64,000 nucleotides of DNA, taken from the NCBI GenBank assembly GCA_046327745.1, contig JAXLXV010000007.1, positions 496,001-560,000 of the forward strand, read 5' to 3'. Made by a program: the position numbers and the translations under genes. Of this stretch, positions 56,091 to 64,000 are shown one piece after another (position 1 is the first letter of the stretch; each line of letters starts with the position of its first letter). This DNA is from JABAQJ01 sp046327745. GTDB taxonomy: Bacteria > Gemmatimonadota > Gemmatimonadetes > Gemmatimonadales > Gemmatimonadaceae. The notes beneath the pieces are model-generated. The model made no database searches. It was given only the letters and a program-made list of their open reading frames with translations, and had not been told where the DNA came from.

Positions 56091-57116
56091 ATGCGATTTC
56101 TGATTTGGGGTGCCGGCGCGATCGGCGGAACGCTCGGTGCGTATCTGGCACGCGCCGGTCATGACGTCACGTTCGTGGACAACGTGCCCGAGCACGTGGA
56201 TGCGATCAACGCGGCGGGATTGCGCATCACGGGACCGATCGCCGAGTTCACCGTCCGTGCGCCGTCTTTCACGCCGGAGACCGTAACCGGTCAATGGGAG
56301 ACCATTGTGCTGGCGACCAAGGCCCAGCATACGGAGCAGGCAACGCGCGCCCTAGCCCCCCATCTCGCTCCAAGTGGCTTTGTGGTGTCGGCCCAGAATG
56401 GTTTGAACGAGCTGGCAATTGCCGCGATTGTCGGCGAGGCCCGCACGGTCGGTGCGTTTGTGAACTTTGGCGCCGACTACCTTGAGCCCGGCGTGATTCA
56501 CTACGGTGGACGCGGTGCGGTGGTCGTTGGCGAAACGACGGGCGAGATGTCGGCGCGGGTGCTCGCTGTCCGTGACGCGTGGCGTGACTTTGACGAGCGA
56601 GCCATCGCGACACCGAACATCTGGGGGTTTCTGTGGGGAAAGGAAGCGTACGGGGCCATGCTGTTCGCCACCGCGCTGACCAACGAATCGATCGCTGATG
56701 CTTTGGCGATGCCGGTCTATCGAGGGCTCTACAAGGCGCTGGCGCGCGAGATCCTGGCGGTGGCTGCCGCCCGAAAGGTCACCCCCGAGTCCTTCGACGG
56801 CTTCGACCCAAACGCCTACCAGCCTAACGCTGCCGCAAATGCCGCGGACGCGTCGCTCGATGCACTGGTTGCGCACAATCGCCGGTCGGCCAAGACGCAC
56901 AGTGGCATCTGGCGGGACTTGGCCGTGCGCAAGCGAAAGACCGAGGTGGATGCCCAGCTCGGTATCGTCGTGACGCTCGGGAAGCAGGCCGGCGTGCCCA
57001 CACCGCTCACCGCTCGCTTGATCGATCTGGTCCACGACATCGAAGACGGCCGACGTCCACAATCCCTCGACACCCTTGACGCGCTCGCCAGCATCGTTGG
57101 CAGCAACACCCCATGA
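56091..57116 (+). CDS. Ketopantoate reductase family (PanE/ApbA) 2-oxo acid reductase
   Basis: 341 residues starting MRFLIWGAGAIGGTLGAYLA, the NADPH-binding GxGxxG. Conserved ApbA features: VLATKAQHTEQATRAL, VSAQNGLNELAIAA, WGKEAYGAMLFATALTNESI (catalytic Lys region) and SGIWRDLAVRKRKTEVD, which matches the SMxxDxxxxRxTEID end motif. In biosynthesis it reduces ketopantoate, but genes inside catabolic operons often act on other 2-oxo or hydroxy acids; that is more likely here. Ten bases after the creatininase stop; the next gene overlaps by ATGA. Confidence 0.9.
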   Translation: MRFLIWGAGAIGGTLGAYLARAGHDVTFVDNVPEHVDAINAAGLRITGPIAEFTVRAPSFTPETVTGQWETIVLATKAQHTEQATRALAPHLAPSGFVVSAQNGLNELAIAAIVGEARTVGAFVNFGADYLEPGVIHYGGRGAVVVGETTGEMSARVLAVRDAWRDFDERAIATPNIWGFLWGKEAYGAMLFATALTNESIADALAMPVYRGLYKALAREILAVAAARKVTPESFDGFDPNAYQPNAAANAADASLDALVAHNRRSAKTHSGIWRDLAVRKRKTEVDAQLGIVVTLGKQAGVPTPLTARLIDLVHDIEDGRRPQSLDTLDALASIVGSNTP

Positions 57117-57880
57117 CCCACGAGTTCACAGACAAGACCGTCATCGTCACGGGCGCTGCCCACGGCTTCGGGCGCGCGATCGCCATCGCGTTTGCGCGCC
57201 ATGGCGGGATCGTATGGGCCTGTGACGTGATTGCCGATGAATTGCGGGAGACTGAGCAGCTCTGTCGTGCGGCCGGTGGACGATGCACCACGCGAACGGT
57301 GGACGTGCGGGATAAGCAGGCGGTCGAGACCTTTGTCGCGGAGGCGGCGAGTGCCACGGGACACGTGGACGTGCTCGTGAACAATGCCGGTGGTGTCTTG
57401 GGCCAGGTCGGTCGGCCGCTGGAAGTCGTCACGCCTGACGAGTGGCGAAACATCATCGACGTGAATTGCAGCGCCGTCTTCTTCTTTGCGCAGGCCGTGG
57501 CCCCTGGGATGAAGAAGGCGCGCTGGGGACGCATCATCAACATCTCCAGCGGTGCTGGACTTGGCATCAGCCTCACGGGCATTCAGGCGTATGCCTCCGC
57601 CAAGGCCGCACAGATCGGACTCACCCGTCAGTTAGCACACGAACTGGGACCGTGGGACATCACGGTGAACAATGTGGCGCCCGGCTTCGTGCGATCGAAC
57701 CCCGCCACCGAGCGTCAATGGGAGTCGTACGGGCCCGAGGGGCAACGCGAACTGATCGAGCGCATTGCGCTCAAGCGGTTAGGCACCCCTGACGACATCG
57801 CCAACGGCGTGCTGTTCTTCGCGTCGGAGCAGGCGAACTGGATCTCCGGTCAGGTTCTTTCTATTGATGGTGGCAAGTAG
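57113..57880 (+). CDS. Short-chain dehydrogenase/reductase
   Basis: 255 residues. Classical SDR: TGAAHGFGRAIAIAFARHG (TGxxxGxG), acidic end of the second strand (ACDVIAD, preferring NAD), VLVNNAGG, the catalytic Ser in INISSGAGL, and YASAKAA (YxxxK). C-terminal ISGQVLSIDGGK is typical. It would oxidise or reduce a hydroxy intermediate of the pathway. It overlaps the ketopantoate-reductase-like gene by four bases; the M20 gene begins immediately after its stop. Confidence 0.92.
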   Translation: MTHEFTDKTVIVTGAAHGFGRAIAIAFARHGGIVWACDVIADELRETEQLCRAAGGRCTTRTVDVRDKQAVETFVAEAASATGHVDVLVNNAGGVLGQVGRPLEVVTPDEWRNIIDVNCSAVFFFAQAVAPGMKKARWGRIINISSGAGLGISLTGIQAYASAKAAQIGLTRQLAHELGPWDITVNNVAPGFVRSNPATERQWESYGPEGQRELIERIALKRLGTPDDIANGVLFFASEQANWISGQVLSIDGGK

Positions 57881-59263
57881 ATGAGCGGCACACCGGTCCT
57901 TGAGCATCTCCGGGAACACCACGAAGGGATTCTGGCCGAACTCGTGGAGTTCGCGGCCATCCCGAGTGTGAGCACTGACCCGGCCTTTGCGCCGGAGATG
58001 ACGCGAGCCGCCGAGTGGGTGGCGCAGGCGTTGGCCTCAGCGGGTCCGCTCTCTGTACGCACGATTCCCACCGGCGGCAACCCCGTGGTGTACGCCGAGT
58101 GGCTGGGCGCACCGGGGAAGCTGACGGTGCTGGTGTACGGACACTACGATGTGCAGCCACCAGATCCTCTGGGCAAGTGGGAGAGTCCGCCATTCACTCC
58201 CACAGTCCGCGATGGTCGCCTGTACGCGCGCGGCGTTTCCGACGACAAGGGACCGATGCTGATCCCGATCAAGGTCGCGCAAGCCTTCTTTGCCGTGCAA
58301 GGCGCGCTTCCCATCAACGTGAAGTTCATGCTGGAGGGGGAAGAAGAGATCGGCAGCCGCAACCTCGACGCCTTCATTCAACAACACACGGAGCTGCTGG
58401 CCGCTGATGTCGTCCTGTCCGCCGATGGGGCGATGTGGCGGATCAACGAGCCATCGCTCACCGTCGCTAGCCGAGGACTGGTGGGGCTTGAGTTCACCCT
58501 GACGGCAGCCAAGAAGGACCTGCATTCCGGCCGCCACGGCGGCGCGGTGGCCAATCCCCTGCACGCCATCGCCCAACTGGTGGCATCCTTGCACGATGCC
58601 GATGGCCGTGTGGCCGTGGCCGACTTCTACCGACGCGTGCGCGAATTGACCGAACAGGAACGCGCAGCGATTTCCGCCCTTCCCTTCGACGACCGCGACT
58701 ACCTCAACGAAGTGGGAGCGCCGGCGGTGTTCGGCGAGCCTGGCTACGGAACGCTCGAGCGATTGTGGACGCGACCGACGCTGGAGGTCAACGGCATGTG
58801 GGGCGGGTACGAGGGCCCCGGGCAAAAAACCGTGATCCCAAGTGAAGCGCACGCCAAGATCACTTGCCGTCTGGTACCCGACCAGGATCCAGCGGAGATC
58901 GTTGAATTGGTGTCGCGTCACCTGACGGCTCACACACCTCCCGGCACGCGCCTTACGATCCACGCCGAGGACAGTGGTTCGCCCGCCGCGCACATCCAGT
59001 CCGATCACTTCGCACTTCAAGCCGCCAGTCAGGCGCTGATGGACGTGTACGGTACGCGCCCACTGGTCGTGCGCATGGGTGGAACGGTGCCGATCTCTGA
59101 CCTGTTCCAGCGCTACATGAGGTTGCAGACCGTCTTCTTCTCCTTCTCGACGGCGGACGAGGACTTCCACGCCCCTAACGAGTTTTTCCGCATCCACCGC
59201 CTGCACGAAGGACTGGAGGCATGGGCGCGCTACTGGACCCTGCTAGGCGAGGTGCGGAAATGA
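57881..59263 (+). CDS. M20 family metallopeptidase (dipeptidase/deacylase)
   Basis: 460 residues. Two-zinc site residues: GHYDVQP (His), RGVSDDKGP (Asp), MLEGEEEIGS (Glu pair), and HRLHEG near the end (His). The lid domain is present (LHSGRHGGAVANPLHAIAQL and the conserved VRMGGTVPI). Length fits the M20 dipeptidase subgroup with long lid. It would hydrolyse a dipeptide, N-acyl or N-carbamoyl amino acid. Cytoplasmic; stop overlaps the permease start (ATGA). Confidence 0.93.
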   Translation: MSGTPVLEHLREHHEGILAELVEFAAIPSVSTDPAFAPEMTRAAEWVAQALASAGPLSVRTIPTGGNPVVYAEWLGAPGKLTVLVYGHYDVQPPDPLGKWESPPFTPTVRDGRLYARGVSDDKGPMLIPIKVAQAFFAVQGALPINVKFMLEGEEEIGSRNLDAFIQQHTELLAADVVLSADGAMWRINEPSLTVASRGLVGLEFTLTAAKKDLHSGRHGGAVANPLHAIAQLVASLHDADGRVAVADFYRRVRELTEQERAAISALPFDDRDYLNEVGAPAVFGEPGYGTLERLWTRPTLEVNGMWGGYEGPGQKTVIPSEAHAKITCRLVPDQDPAEIVELVSRHLTAHTPPGTRLTIHAEDSGSPAAHIQSDHFALQAASQALMDVYGTRPLVVRMGGTVPISDLFQRYMRLQTVFFSFSTADEDFHAPNEFFRIHRLHEGLEAWARYWTLLGEVRK

Positions 59264-60714
59264 ACGAGCCGACAAGGGACGCAAGCACAGGCTCTGGCGG
59301 GCTGGCGCGCGCCGAAGCGCAGGTGGAGGCACACAGTGCGTCGCTCAAGAAGGAACTCGGCGTTCGCGACCTGGCGCTGACGCAGATCCTCTTCATTCCC
59401 GGGCTCACCTGGATCGGCGTTGCTGGCAAGCTGGGGCCATCGCACGTGGTGTTCTGGCTGCTGGCCATGCTGTTGTTCTACCTGCCGACGTCGGTGGTGG
59501 TGATCTACCTGAATCGACTGATGCCGCTGGAGGGAGGACTGTACCAGTGGGCAAAGCTCGGGTTCAACCAGACCATCGGCTTCATGCTGGCCTGGAATCT
59601 CTGGCTTTACGTCATCGTGTTCACGTCAGAGATCGGACTGCAGTGCGCCACTTATATGGCGTACGCCATCGGCCCTAGCGCGTCGTGGATGACGAGCAGC
59701 ACCTGGTTTGCGGCCCTGGCCACGGCCGTCATCCTCACGCTGATGGTCGTGGCATCAACGATCGGGTTGCAGGTCGGCAAGTGGGTGCACAACACGGGTG
59801 GCACCTTCATGCTGATCGTGTTCTCGGCGGTCATCCTGGTGCCCTTCCTCGGATTGCTCACGGGGAACCTCAAGGAATTCCATCCGCTGCGCACGAGCGT
59901 CCCTGACCTCTCGTTGTACAACCTCAACATCCTGGGCAAGATGGGATTTGGGGCGCTCGGTGGTTTCGAGTACATCGCGATTCTCGCTGGTGAAACGCGG
60001 TCGCCGGCGCGTTCCGTCGGTCGCTCCGTGCTGATCGCGGCGCCGGTCATTGCCCTCATCTTCGTGATGGGCACCGCATCGGTGGTCGCTTACATCCCAA
60101 CCGAACAGATCGACCTGATTGGGCCGGTGGCTCAGGTGTTGCGCGTGGGCTTTGGGCCATTCGGCATCGTCGGCCCCCTGGTGACGATCGCCATCCTCAT
60201 GACGTTAGGCATGCGACTGGGCCAAGCCAGTGTGGCCTTCACCGCGGTGACACGCCTGCCCATGGTGGCCGGCTGGGACCAGATGCTGCCCGCTTGGTTT
60301 GCGAAGCTGCATCCCACGTACAAGACGCCGGTGAACTCGATCGTCCTGGTCGGCATCTGCTCCCTGACGATTGCCCTGCTGAGTTTCATTGGCGTGGGGC
60401 AGGCCGAGGCATTCCAGTTGCTGTTCAATGCCAGCGGGATCTTTTATGCGCTCACTTACGTGGTGATGTTTGCGATCCCGATCATTGGCTTGCGCGGCGT
60501 CTCGCCCCGACCAGCGCTCTGGTTGCGCCTGGCGGCAGTGTCCGGGCTGCTCATGACGGTGCTGTACATCGTGCTGTCGGTCTTCCCTATTATCAAGGTG
60601 GACAGCGTGCTGATGTTCGCCCTCAAGATCACGCTAGTGATCGTGGCGTTGAACCTGGTGGGCGTTGGCGTCCTCATGTCCGCTCGGCGGCGCGCGGCGC
60701 GCGCCGGAGCCTGA
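59260..60714 (+). CDS. APC-superfamily amino acid/amine permease
   Basis: 484 residues and about twelve hydrophobic segments. The first helix region ALTQILFIPGLTWIGVAGKL corresponds to the APC TM1 substrate loop; LGGFEYIAILAGETRSPARS is the TM6 GFE motif region found in APC transporters. It imports a small amine or amino acid by proton or exchange. As the last gene of the operon it probably brings in the substrate for the four enzymes before it. Confidence 0.9.
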   Translation: MNEPTRDASTGSGGLARAEAQVEAHSASLKKELGVRDLALTQILFIPGLTWIGVAGKLGPSHVVFWLLAMLLFYLPTSVVVIYLNRLMPLEGGLYQWAKLGFNQTIGFMLAWNLWLYVIVFTSEIGLQCATYMAYAIGPSASWMTSSTWFAALATAVILTLMVVASTIGLQVGKWVHNTGGTFMLIVFSAVILVPFLGLLTGNLKEFHPLRTSVPDLSLYNLNILGKMGFGALGGFEYIAILAGETRSPARSVGRSVLIAAPVIALIFVMGTASVVAYIPTEQIDLIGPVAQVLRVGFGPFGIVGPLVTIAILMTLGMRLGQASVAFTAVTRLPMVAGWDQMLPAWFAKLHPTYKTPVNSIVLVGICSLTIALLSFIGVGQAEAFQLLFNASGIFYALTYVVMFAIPIIGLRGVSPRPALWLRLAAVSGLLMTVLYIVLSVFPIIKVDSVLMFALKITLVIVALNLVGVGVLMSARRRAARAGA

Positions 60715-60742
60715 CAGGAACCGCCGACCGCCGCCAAGCTCG

Positions 60743-61927
60743 TCAGCCGTCGAGTGGCGTCTCTTCGGAGGTGAGGTGGACGCCGCGTTGGGCTAATCCG
60801 TCCCGGAGGGCGGCGTAAGGCACGTCGTTCAACGGCGCGATGATGCCGGGACCAGTCACCGCGCCGCTCCCGAGCAGTTGCGCGCCGATGGACGCGGTGA
60901 AGCCGACGGTGCGACTCATCCCTGAAAGGCCAGTGTCCAGGTCCATGCGATCGACGAGTTCGTAGCGTACACGCGTCTGACGTCCATCCTTGCGACCAAT
61001 GACGTCGACGCGAACGATGGCGAGGTCCCGTTCGCCGGGGGCGTACTGCAGGTGCGGCCCCAGAGCCGCCGCCAAGTAACGCACGCGATCCACCGCGTGG
61101 CCGTCGACGGTAACGGGTTCGTGGTCCAGGAGGTGGAGGTCCACCAGCTTCTTCCAGAACTCACAATGCCCGGGCCACCGCATGGTGTATCGGCCCGCGG
61201 CTCGGAGCTGACGGGGATTCAGCCCAGCGTCGACGGCGTAATGAATGGCATTGCCGTTGGGATAAGCTTCCAGCGTGCCGAGGCCGGCGACGTCCACGTG
61301 GTGCACATGCTCGGCGGCAAAGACATCACGTCCGTCGATGACCACGTCCTGTCCGTCCTGGATGGCGCTGGCCGGACGCCGATAGGCCTGGAGTACGCCC
61401 TCGAAGGTCCAAGACACCTTGTACTTCAGCGGGTTGTCTGCAGCGACGAGTTCCGGGATGCCGGAGCCATACGAGTGGATTTCGTCGATGCGCTCGAAGC
61501 TGCGTGCGGCATCTCCCAGCATGACGAGGTCGATGCCTGGATCCAGGCCAAACTCTGGAAGGATGGTGACGCCCTTGGCCTTGGCCCGCGCATCCATGGC
61601 GCGGAGTTCGGGCGGGACGTACATCGTGTTCACGACGTGTGCCCCGTGGTTCACGGCCAGCTCGGCGACCAACGGGATGAACATCCTCGGCAGCAGATCG
61701 ATCACCACACGCGGTTGCTCGCCGATGAGCCGCTCCAGGCTTGAACGGTCGGTGGCATCCACCGATTCGCAGCGCACGCGAGATTCAAAGCCGTGGTGCG
61801 CCACGAACGCACGCAGCGCCTGCACATCGACGTCTGCGGCAACGATCTCGGTGACGGCCGTCGAGTGCACGAGATCGTACAGTGCGGCCTTGCCCTGCAT
61901 GCCCACGCCAAGGAGAAGGATCTTCAT
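60743..61927 (-). CDS. Saccharopine dehydrogenase-like oxidoreductase
   Basis: 394 residues, MKILLLGVGMQGKAALYDLV with the NAD(P) GxGxxG. Saccharopine/carboxynorspermidine dehydrogenase features: VVIDLLPRMFIPLVAELAVN, LPEFGLDPGIDLVMLGDAAR (the conserved GLDPG), and TMRWPGHCEFW. This family makes or splits N-(carboxyalkyl) amino acids, i.e. opine-type secondary amines. It converges on the permease gene (28-bp gap) and probably belongs to the same pathway although on the other strand. Confidence 0.9.
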   Translation of the reverse strand: MKILLLGVGMQGKAALYDLVHSTAVTEIVAADVDVQALRAFVAHHGFESRVRCESVDATDRSSLERLIGEQPRVVIDLLPRMFIPLVAELAVNHGAHVVNTMYVPPELRAMDARAKAKGVTILPEFGLDPGIDLVMLGDAARSFERIDEIHSYGSGIPELVAADNPLKYKVSWTFEGVLQAYRRPASAIQDGQDVVIDGRDVFAAEHVHHVDVAGLGTLEAYPNGNAIHYAVDAGLNPRQLRAAGRYTMRWPGHCEFWKKLVDLHLLDHEPVTVDGHAVDRVRYLAAALGPHLQYAPGERDLAIVRVDVIGRKDGRQTRVRYELVDRMDLDTGLSGMSRTVGFTASIGAQLLGSGAVTGPGIIAPLNDVPYAALRDGLAQRGVHLTSEETPLDG

Positions 61928-62020
61928 GGTCTTCGGTGATGAATCGTCATTCCGTCAGATGCAAAGAAGCTGATCGTGAACATGGTGAGTGCGCCATCTA
62001 CCTTCGTGCGGTCGAGCGGC

Positions 62021-63175
62021 TTACGGGGGTGTTCGCTCCGTCAGGTAGGCCGCCACGTCACGGTGTTCGCCGTGGCGCGCCCATCCGAGTGGCGTTCCCT
62101 TCCAGAGCGCGTCGCGGATATCCGTGCGGGCGCCACGCTCTACCAAGAGTTGAACGATCGCCAGATGGCCGCTCCCGGCCGCGTGATGCAGCAGCGTGCC
62201 ATGAGCGTGCAGTCCGTCGGGATTAAAGCGGTCCACCGGCTCGCCGGCATCCAGCAGCAGCCTAACGACGTCGATGTGGCCAAGCTGGACGGCGAGCGCG
62301 AGGGCTCGATGGCGCGTTTCCGCGTCGGCGGTGGGCAGCAGCGTCCGGCATTCCTCCAGGCGTCCGAGCCCAGCGGCGGCAGCCAGATCGCGGATACGCG
62401 CGGCGCGCGCCACCAGCGCTTCCGCGGCATCACGAAAGCCAAAGACCAGCGCCGTCATCAGCGGATTCCGCCAGCGCGTGTCGCCCTGCCCTTCGATTTC
62501 TGCCCCATGGTCCAGCAGGACGTGCAACAATGGTATCTGCGTGCCGGCAAGCGAAGGGGGCGTGCTGGAGACCAGCATGCTCAGTGTCGTGCTTCCGCCG
62601 CCGTACATCCCCGCCAGGGCGTCCACCTCGGCGCCAGCTTCCAGCAGCACGCGCGCGACTTCTGGACCGTTAGGCGGCGCGACCTGTCGATACCCTTCGA
62701 CGCCGTTCGCCGCTAGGTAGTGCAGCAGCGTGGCCCCGTGCACCGGCGGATCGTGGCTGGTCACGCGCGTCGACCGGGCGTGCAGCAGGTACGGGTCGTC
62801 GCGGATCATCTGTGCCAGAGCGTCGACTTCACCGCCAATGACGGCTTCAACGGCGTATTCGAAGGCGTGGACGCGGGAACGTGCCTTGCCGACTTCGGTC
62901 ACCAGTTGGCGCAGGGCATCCCAGTCGCGGAAGCTGTAAGCCCGAGCCAGGCTCAGTCGCGCGTCGTCGATTCCCAGTGATGTGACCCGGATCTCGTCGT
63001 CGCTGAGCGTCCTTGGAAGCCACGTGACCTTGTCGTCGAGAAAGCGCGGGTGCGTTCGGTGCAGGATCCCGATCGCCTCGGGGTCGCCTGCCTGATGGCC
63101 GGCCAGCAAGCGATTGGCCTGCTCCTCGTAGCCTTCGAGCGTCGCGCTGACGGGCAGATGGGTGAATTCAGGCAT
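62021..63175 (-). CDS. Ankyrin-repeat protein
   Basis: 384 residues from ATG 63175 (MPEFTHLPVSATLEGYEEQA). At least four ankyrin-like units: VHGATLLHYLAANGVEGYRQ then EVARVLLEAGAEVDALAG; PLLHVLLDHGAEIEGQGD; GHIDVVRLLLDAGEPVDRFN; GTLLHHAAGSGHLAIVQLLV. The N-terminal 120 residues are helical, without a known domain. No export signal. Such proteins bind other proteins; no partner can be inferred. A possible longer N-terminus is rejected because its sequence has shadow-like composition. Confidence 0.88.
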   Translation of the reverse strand: MPEFTHLPVSATLEGYEEQANRLLAGHQAGDPEAIGILHRTHPRFLDDKVTWLPRTLSDDEIRVTSLGIDDARLSLARAYSFRDWDALRQLVTEVGKARSRVHAFEYAVEAVIGGEVDALAQMIRDDPYLLHARSTRVTSHDPPVHGATLLHYLAANGVEGYRQVAPPNGPEVARVLLEAGAEVDALAGMYGGGSTTLSMLVSSTPPSLAGTQIPLLHVLLDHGAEIEGQGDTRWRNPLMTALVFGFRDAAEALVARAARIRDLAAAAGLGRLEECRTLLPTADAETRHRALALAVQLGHIDVVRLLLDAGEPVDRFNPDGLHAHGTLLHHAAGSGHLAIVQLLVERGARTDIRDALWKGTPLGWARHGEHRDVAAYLTERTPP

Positions 63176-63243
63176 CTCAGAGTTTCGTCTCGTGCTCTCG
63201 TGCGCCAACCTGCGCGCAAGATAGCCAGCGCTTGCGACCGTCG

Positions 63244-63633
63244 CTAAGGCGCGATCACGGCGCCTCGTTCGGCCAGCAATTCCCTGAGAATCGACCGGTG
63301 ACAGCGCGTCTCGTCCTCGCAGTAGCAACCGACGGCAAAATCCGTCTGGTGCGACAGTGCGGCCAGCGTATCGAGCACGCGCGCCTGTTCTGGTCGGGCC
63401 ATTTCCGATCGGTATGCCTTGGCGAAGACGGACCACTCCTTCGCTGATTCTACGGCTCGCCCCTTCTTCACCGTGTCCGCTGCCGGCGCGAGGTTCGGGA
63501 GCCAGACGTCATACCAATCGTCTTTGGCGAACCGCTCCTTGGGGACGCCGCGCGGCGGACGCCGCACGGTGCCAATACGCAATCCCTCGTTCCGGGAACG
63601 GGGGGCGCCGAGCCTAACGATTCTGATGGCCAT
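63244..63633 (-). CDS. DUF488 family protein
   Basis: 129 residues from ATG 63633 (MAIRIVRLGAPRSRNEGL). The DUF488 signature is visible: RFAKDDWYDVWLPNLAPAAD in the middle and CYCEDETRCHRSILRELLAE at the end, where the Cys...CHR motif is conserved. The family is of unknown biochemical role, possibly nucleotide- or metal-binding. Located 69 bp behind the ankyrin gene's start on the same strand. Confidence 0.88.
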   Translation of the reverse strand: MAIRIVRLGAPRSRNEGLRIGTVRRPPRGVPKERFAKDDWYDVWLPNLAPAADTVKKGRAVESAKEWSVFAKAYRSEMARPEQARVLDTLAALSHQTDFAVGCYCEDETRCHRSILRELLAERGAVIAP

Positions 63634-63820
63634 GGGGCGACCGGGGTGCAGGAGAGTTCTCAGACGAACACGCGACGCATAGCGCGAGTTCCTAGGGCGG
63701 AAATCTACGACCCGCCGCACCGGCTTGCGGGGCACGCTTCTCACAAGAAGCTGGTCGATGCAAGGTCAGCGCGCTCCGTGGAGGAGCACGCAAATTCGAG
63801 GCGCCGGTTGCCGGGCTCGT

Positions 63821-63908
63821 TCATCCAGCGCACGACGATGCTGGGCTCTTCATCCAACGTACGACGGCGCCTGGGCTCCCTCATCCAGCGTACGACGATG
63901 CCTGGACC
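63821..63908. repeat. Three tandem repeats of about 30 bp
   Basis: Copies start at 63821, 63850 and 63881 with TCATCCAGCG(C/T)ACGACGATG then CCTGGGCTC; spacing 29 and 31 bp. Direct head-to-tail, no spacers. The open frame over them (SIVVRWMNEPG repeated) is a by-product. Confidence 0.65.
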
Positions 63909-63919
63909 TTCGTGCGGTC

Positions 63920-64000
63920 TTACGTCGTTGCCTCGGCGAGTTCGCGAAGAACTTCGATCAGCCGCACCGTGGCAAACGTATCGCGCTCGCAATACGCCAG
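63920..64000 (-). CDS. C-terminal end of a DUF2779-like protein (cut by window edge)
   Basis: The last 26 codons read LAYCERDTFATVRLIEVL then RELAEATT and a TAA stop. YCxxDTxAxVxLxEVL is the usual end of DUF2779 proteins (a nuclease-like family). Too short for certainty. Confidence 0.5.
   Translation of the reverse strand: MAYCERDTFATVRLIEVLRELAEATT

Larger units (their letters stand above)
832..63618. repeat. Dispersed over-represented motif GCCTAACG
   Basis: Hand count of CCTAACG on either strand: 44. Plus-strand copies start at 832, 2652, 3216, 4952, 5112, 11588, 18464, 18927, 21838, 27785, 33070, 34954, 38121, 43480, 45647, 46028, 50690, 52753, 53043, 54597, 54774, 56075, 56823, 59174, 62261, 63612; reverse copies (CGTTAGG) at 4704, 9928, 13006, 14125, 16010, 20577, 21387, 22584, 26121, 27108, 29344, 29799, 30120, 31065, 36368, 44744, 60203, 62668. 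In 32 of these the preceding base makes GCCTAACG. Most lie in genes, in all frames. Confidence 0.8.

Noticed and set aside
63741..63992. Open frame of 83 codons on the minus strand
   Set aside because: It is produced by the tandem repeats (IVVRWMNEPG) and overlaps the end of the DUF2779-like gene; composition is Arg-rich and unnatural.
1..64000. tRNA, rRNA, riboswitch or IS element
   Set aside because: No tRNA cloverleaf, rRNA segment, known riboswitch core, transposase or flanking terminal inverted repeats were recognised by eye; a dedicated covariance-model search would be needed to exclude small RNAs.

Overview
The window is GC-rich chromosomal DNA (no phage structural genes, no rRNA or tRNA seen). 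Its gene families fit a soil or sediment member of the Gemmatimonadota: Ser/Thr kinases fused to TPRs, a 1,066-residue BNR/sortilin-like propeller protein, a GH97 glucosidase, PQQ-like propeller lipoproteins and creatininase-family enzymes. This assignment is inference from gene content; no marker gene is present. Several genes carry single-base frame breaks, some at homopolymers, so either gene decay or a draft-quality consensus must be kept in mind.

Layout. 1-5.5 kb: the C-terminally cut end of a TIR/membrane protein, a 5'-truncated retron reverse transcriptase fused to a trypsin-like protease, 1.75 kb of non-coding DNA rich in short repeats, and a lineage-specific hypothetical gene. 5.5-11.5 kb: GH97 enzyme, alpha/beta hydrolase, DinB protein, TPR-TIR protein. 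11.6-19.7 kb: a very large secreted protein of unknown function, a DUF5674 pair, then a three-gene cluster (ten-repeat beta-solenoid with a tail-fibre-like C-terminus, a metzincin-like protein whose zinc ligands are lost, and a HEAT-repeat protein). 19.8-32 kb: an isoquinoline-oxidoreductase-type molybdenum hydroxylase broken by one base, secreted proteins, a broken TIR-TPR gene, and propeller/barrel proteins.

32-46.2 kb is the most unusual part: ten tightly packed minus-strand genes encoding a subtilisin, two papain-like cysteine proteases (one joined to an L,D-peptidase-like segment, a peptidoglycan-binding domain and an OmpA C-terminus), a small winged-helix-like protein and six unrecognised proteins. 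None has a signal peptide. In front lie a clear sigma-54 promoter and two near-identical 16-bp dyads exactly 105 bp apart, and beyond them a gene for a sigma-54 activator that lacks a sensor domain. I propose this as a dedicated, undescribed sigma-54-switched protease/cell-wall system. Neighbouring secreted or surface-type genes (GH18 lipoprotein, a 1,004-residue HEXXE protein, a three-repeat lipoprotein) may belong to the same lifestyle.

52.5-64 kb: a kinase-TPR protein, then a five-gene overlapping operon (creatininase-like amidohydrolase, ketopantoate-reductase-like enzyme, SDR dehydrogenase, M20 peptidase, APC permease) facing a saccharopine-dehydrogenase-like gene, which looks like import and breakdown of an N-substituted amino compound; then an ankyrin protein, a DUF488 protein and the end of a DUF2779-like gene.

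Across the whole window the 7-mer CCTAACG (mostly as GCCTAACG) occurs 44 times by hand count, against about 8 expected, at roughly one per 1.5 kb on both strands and in every reading frame. That density and dispersion resemble a DNA uptake sequence.
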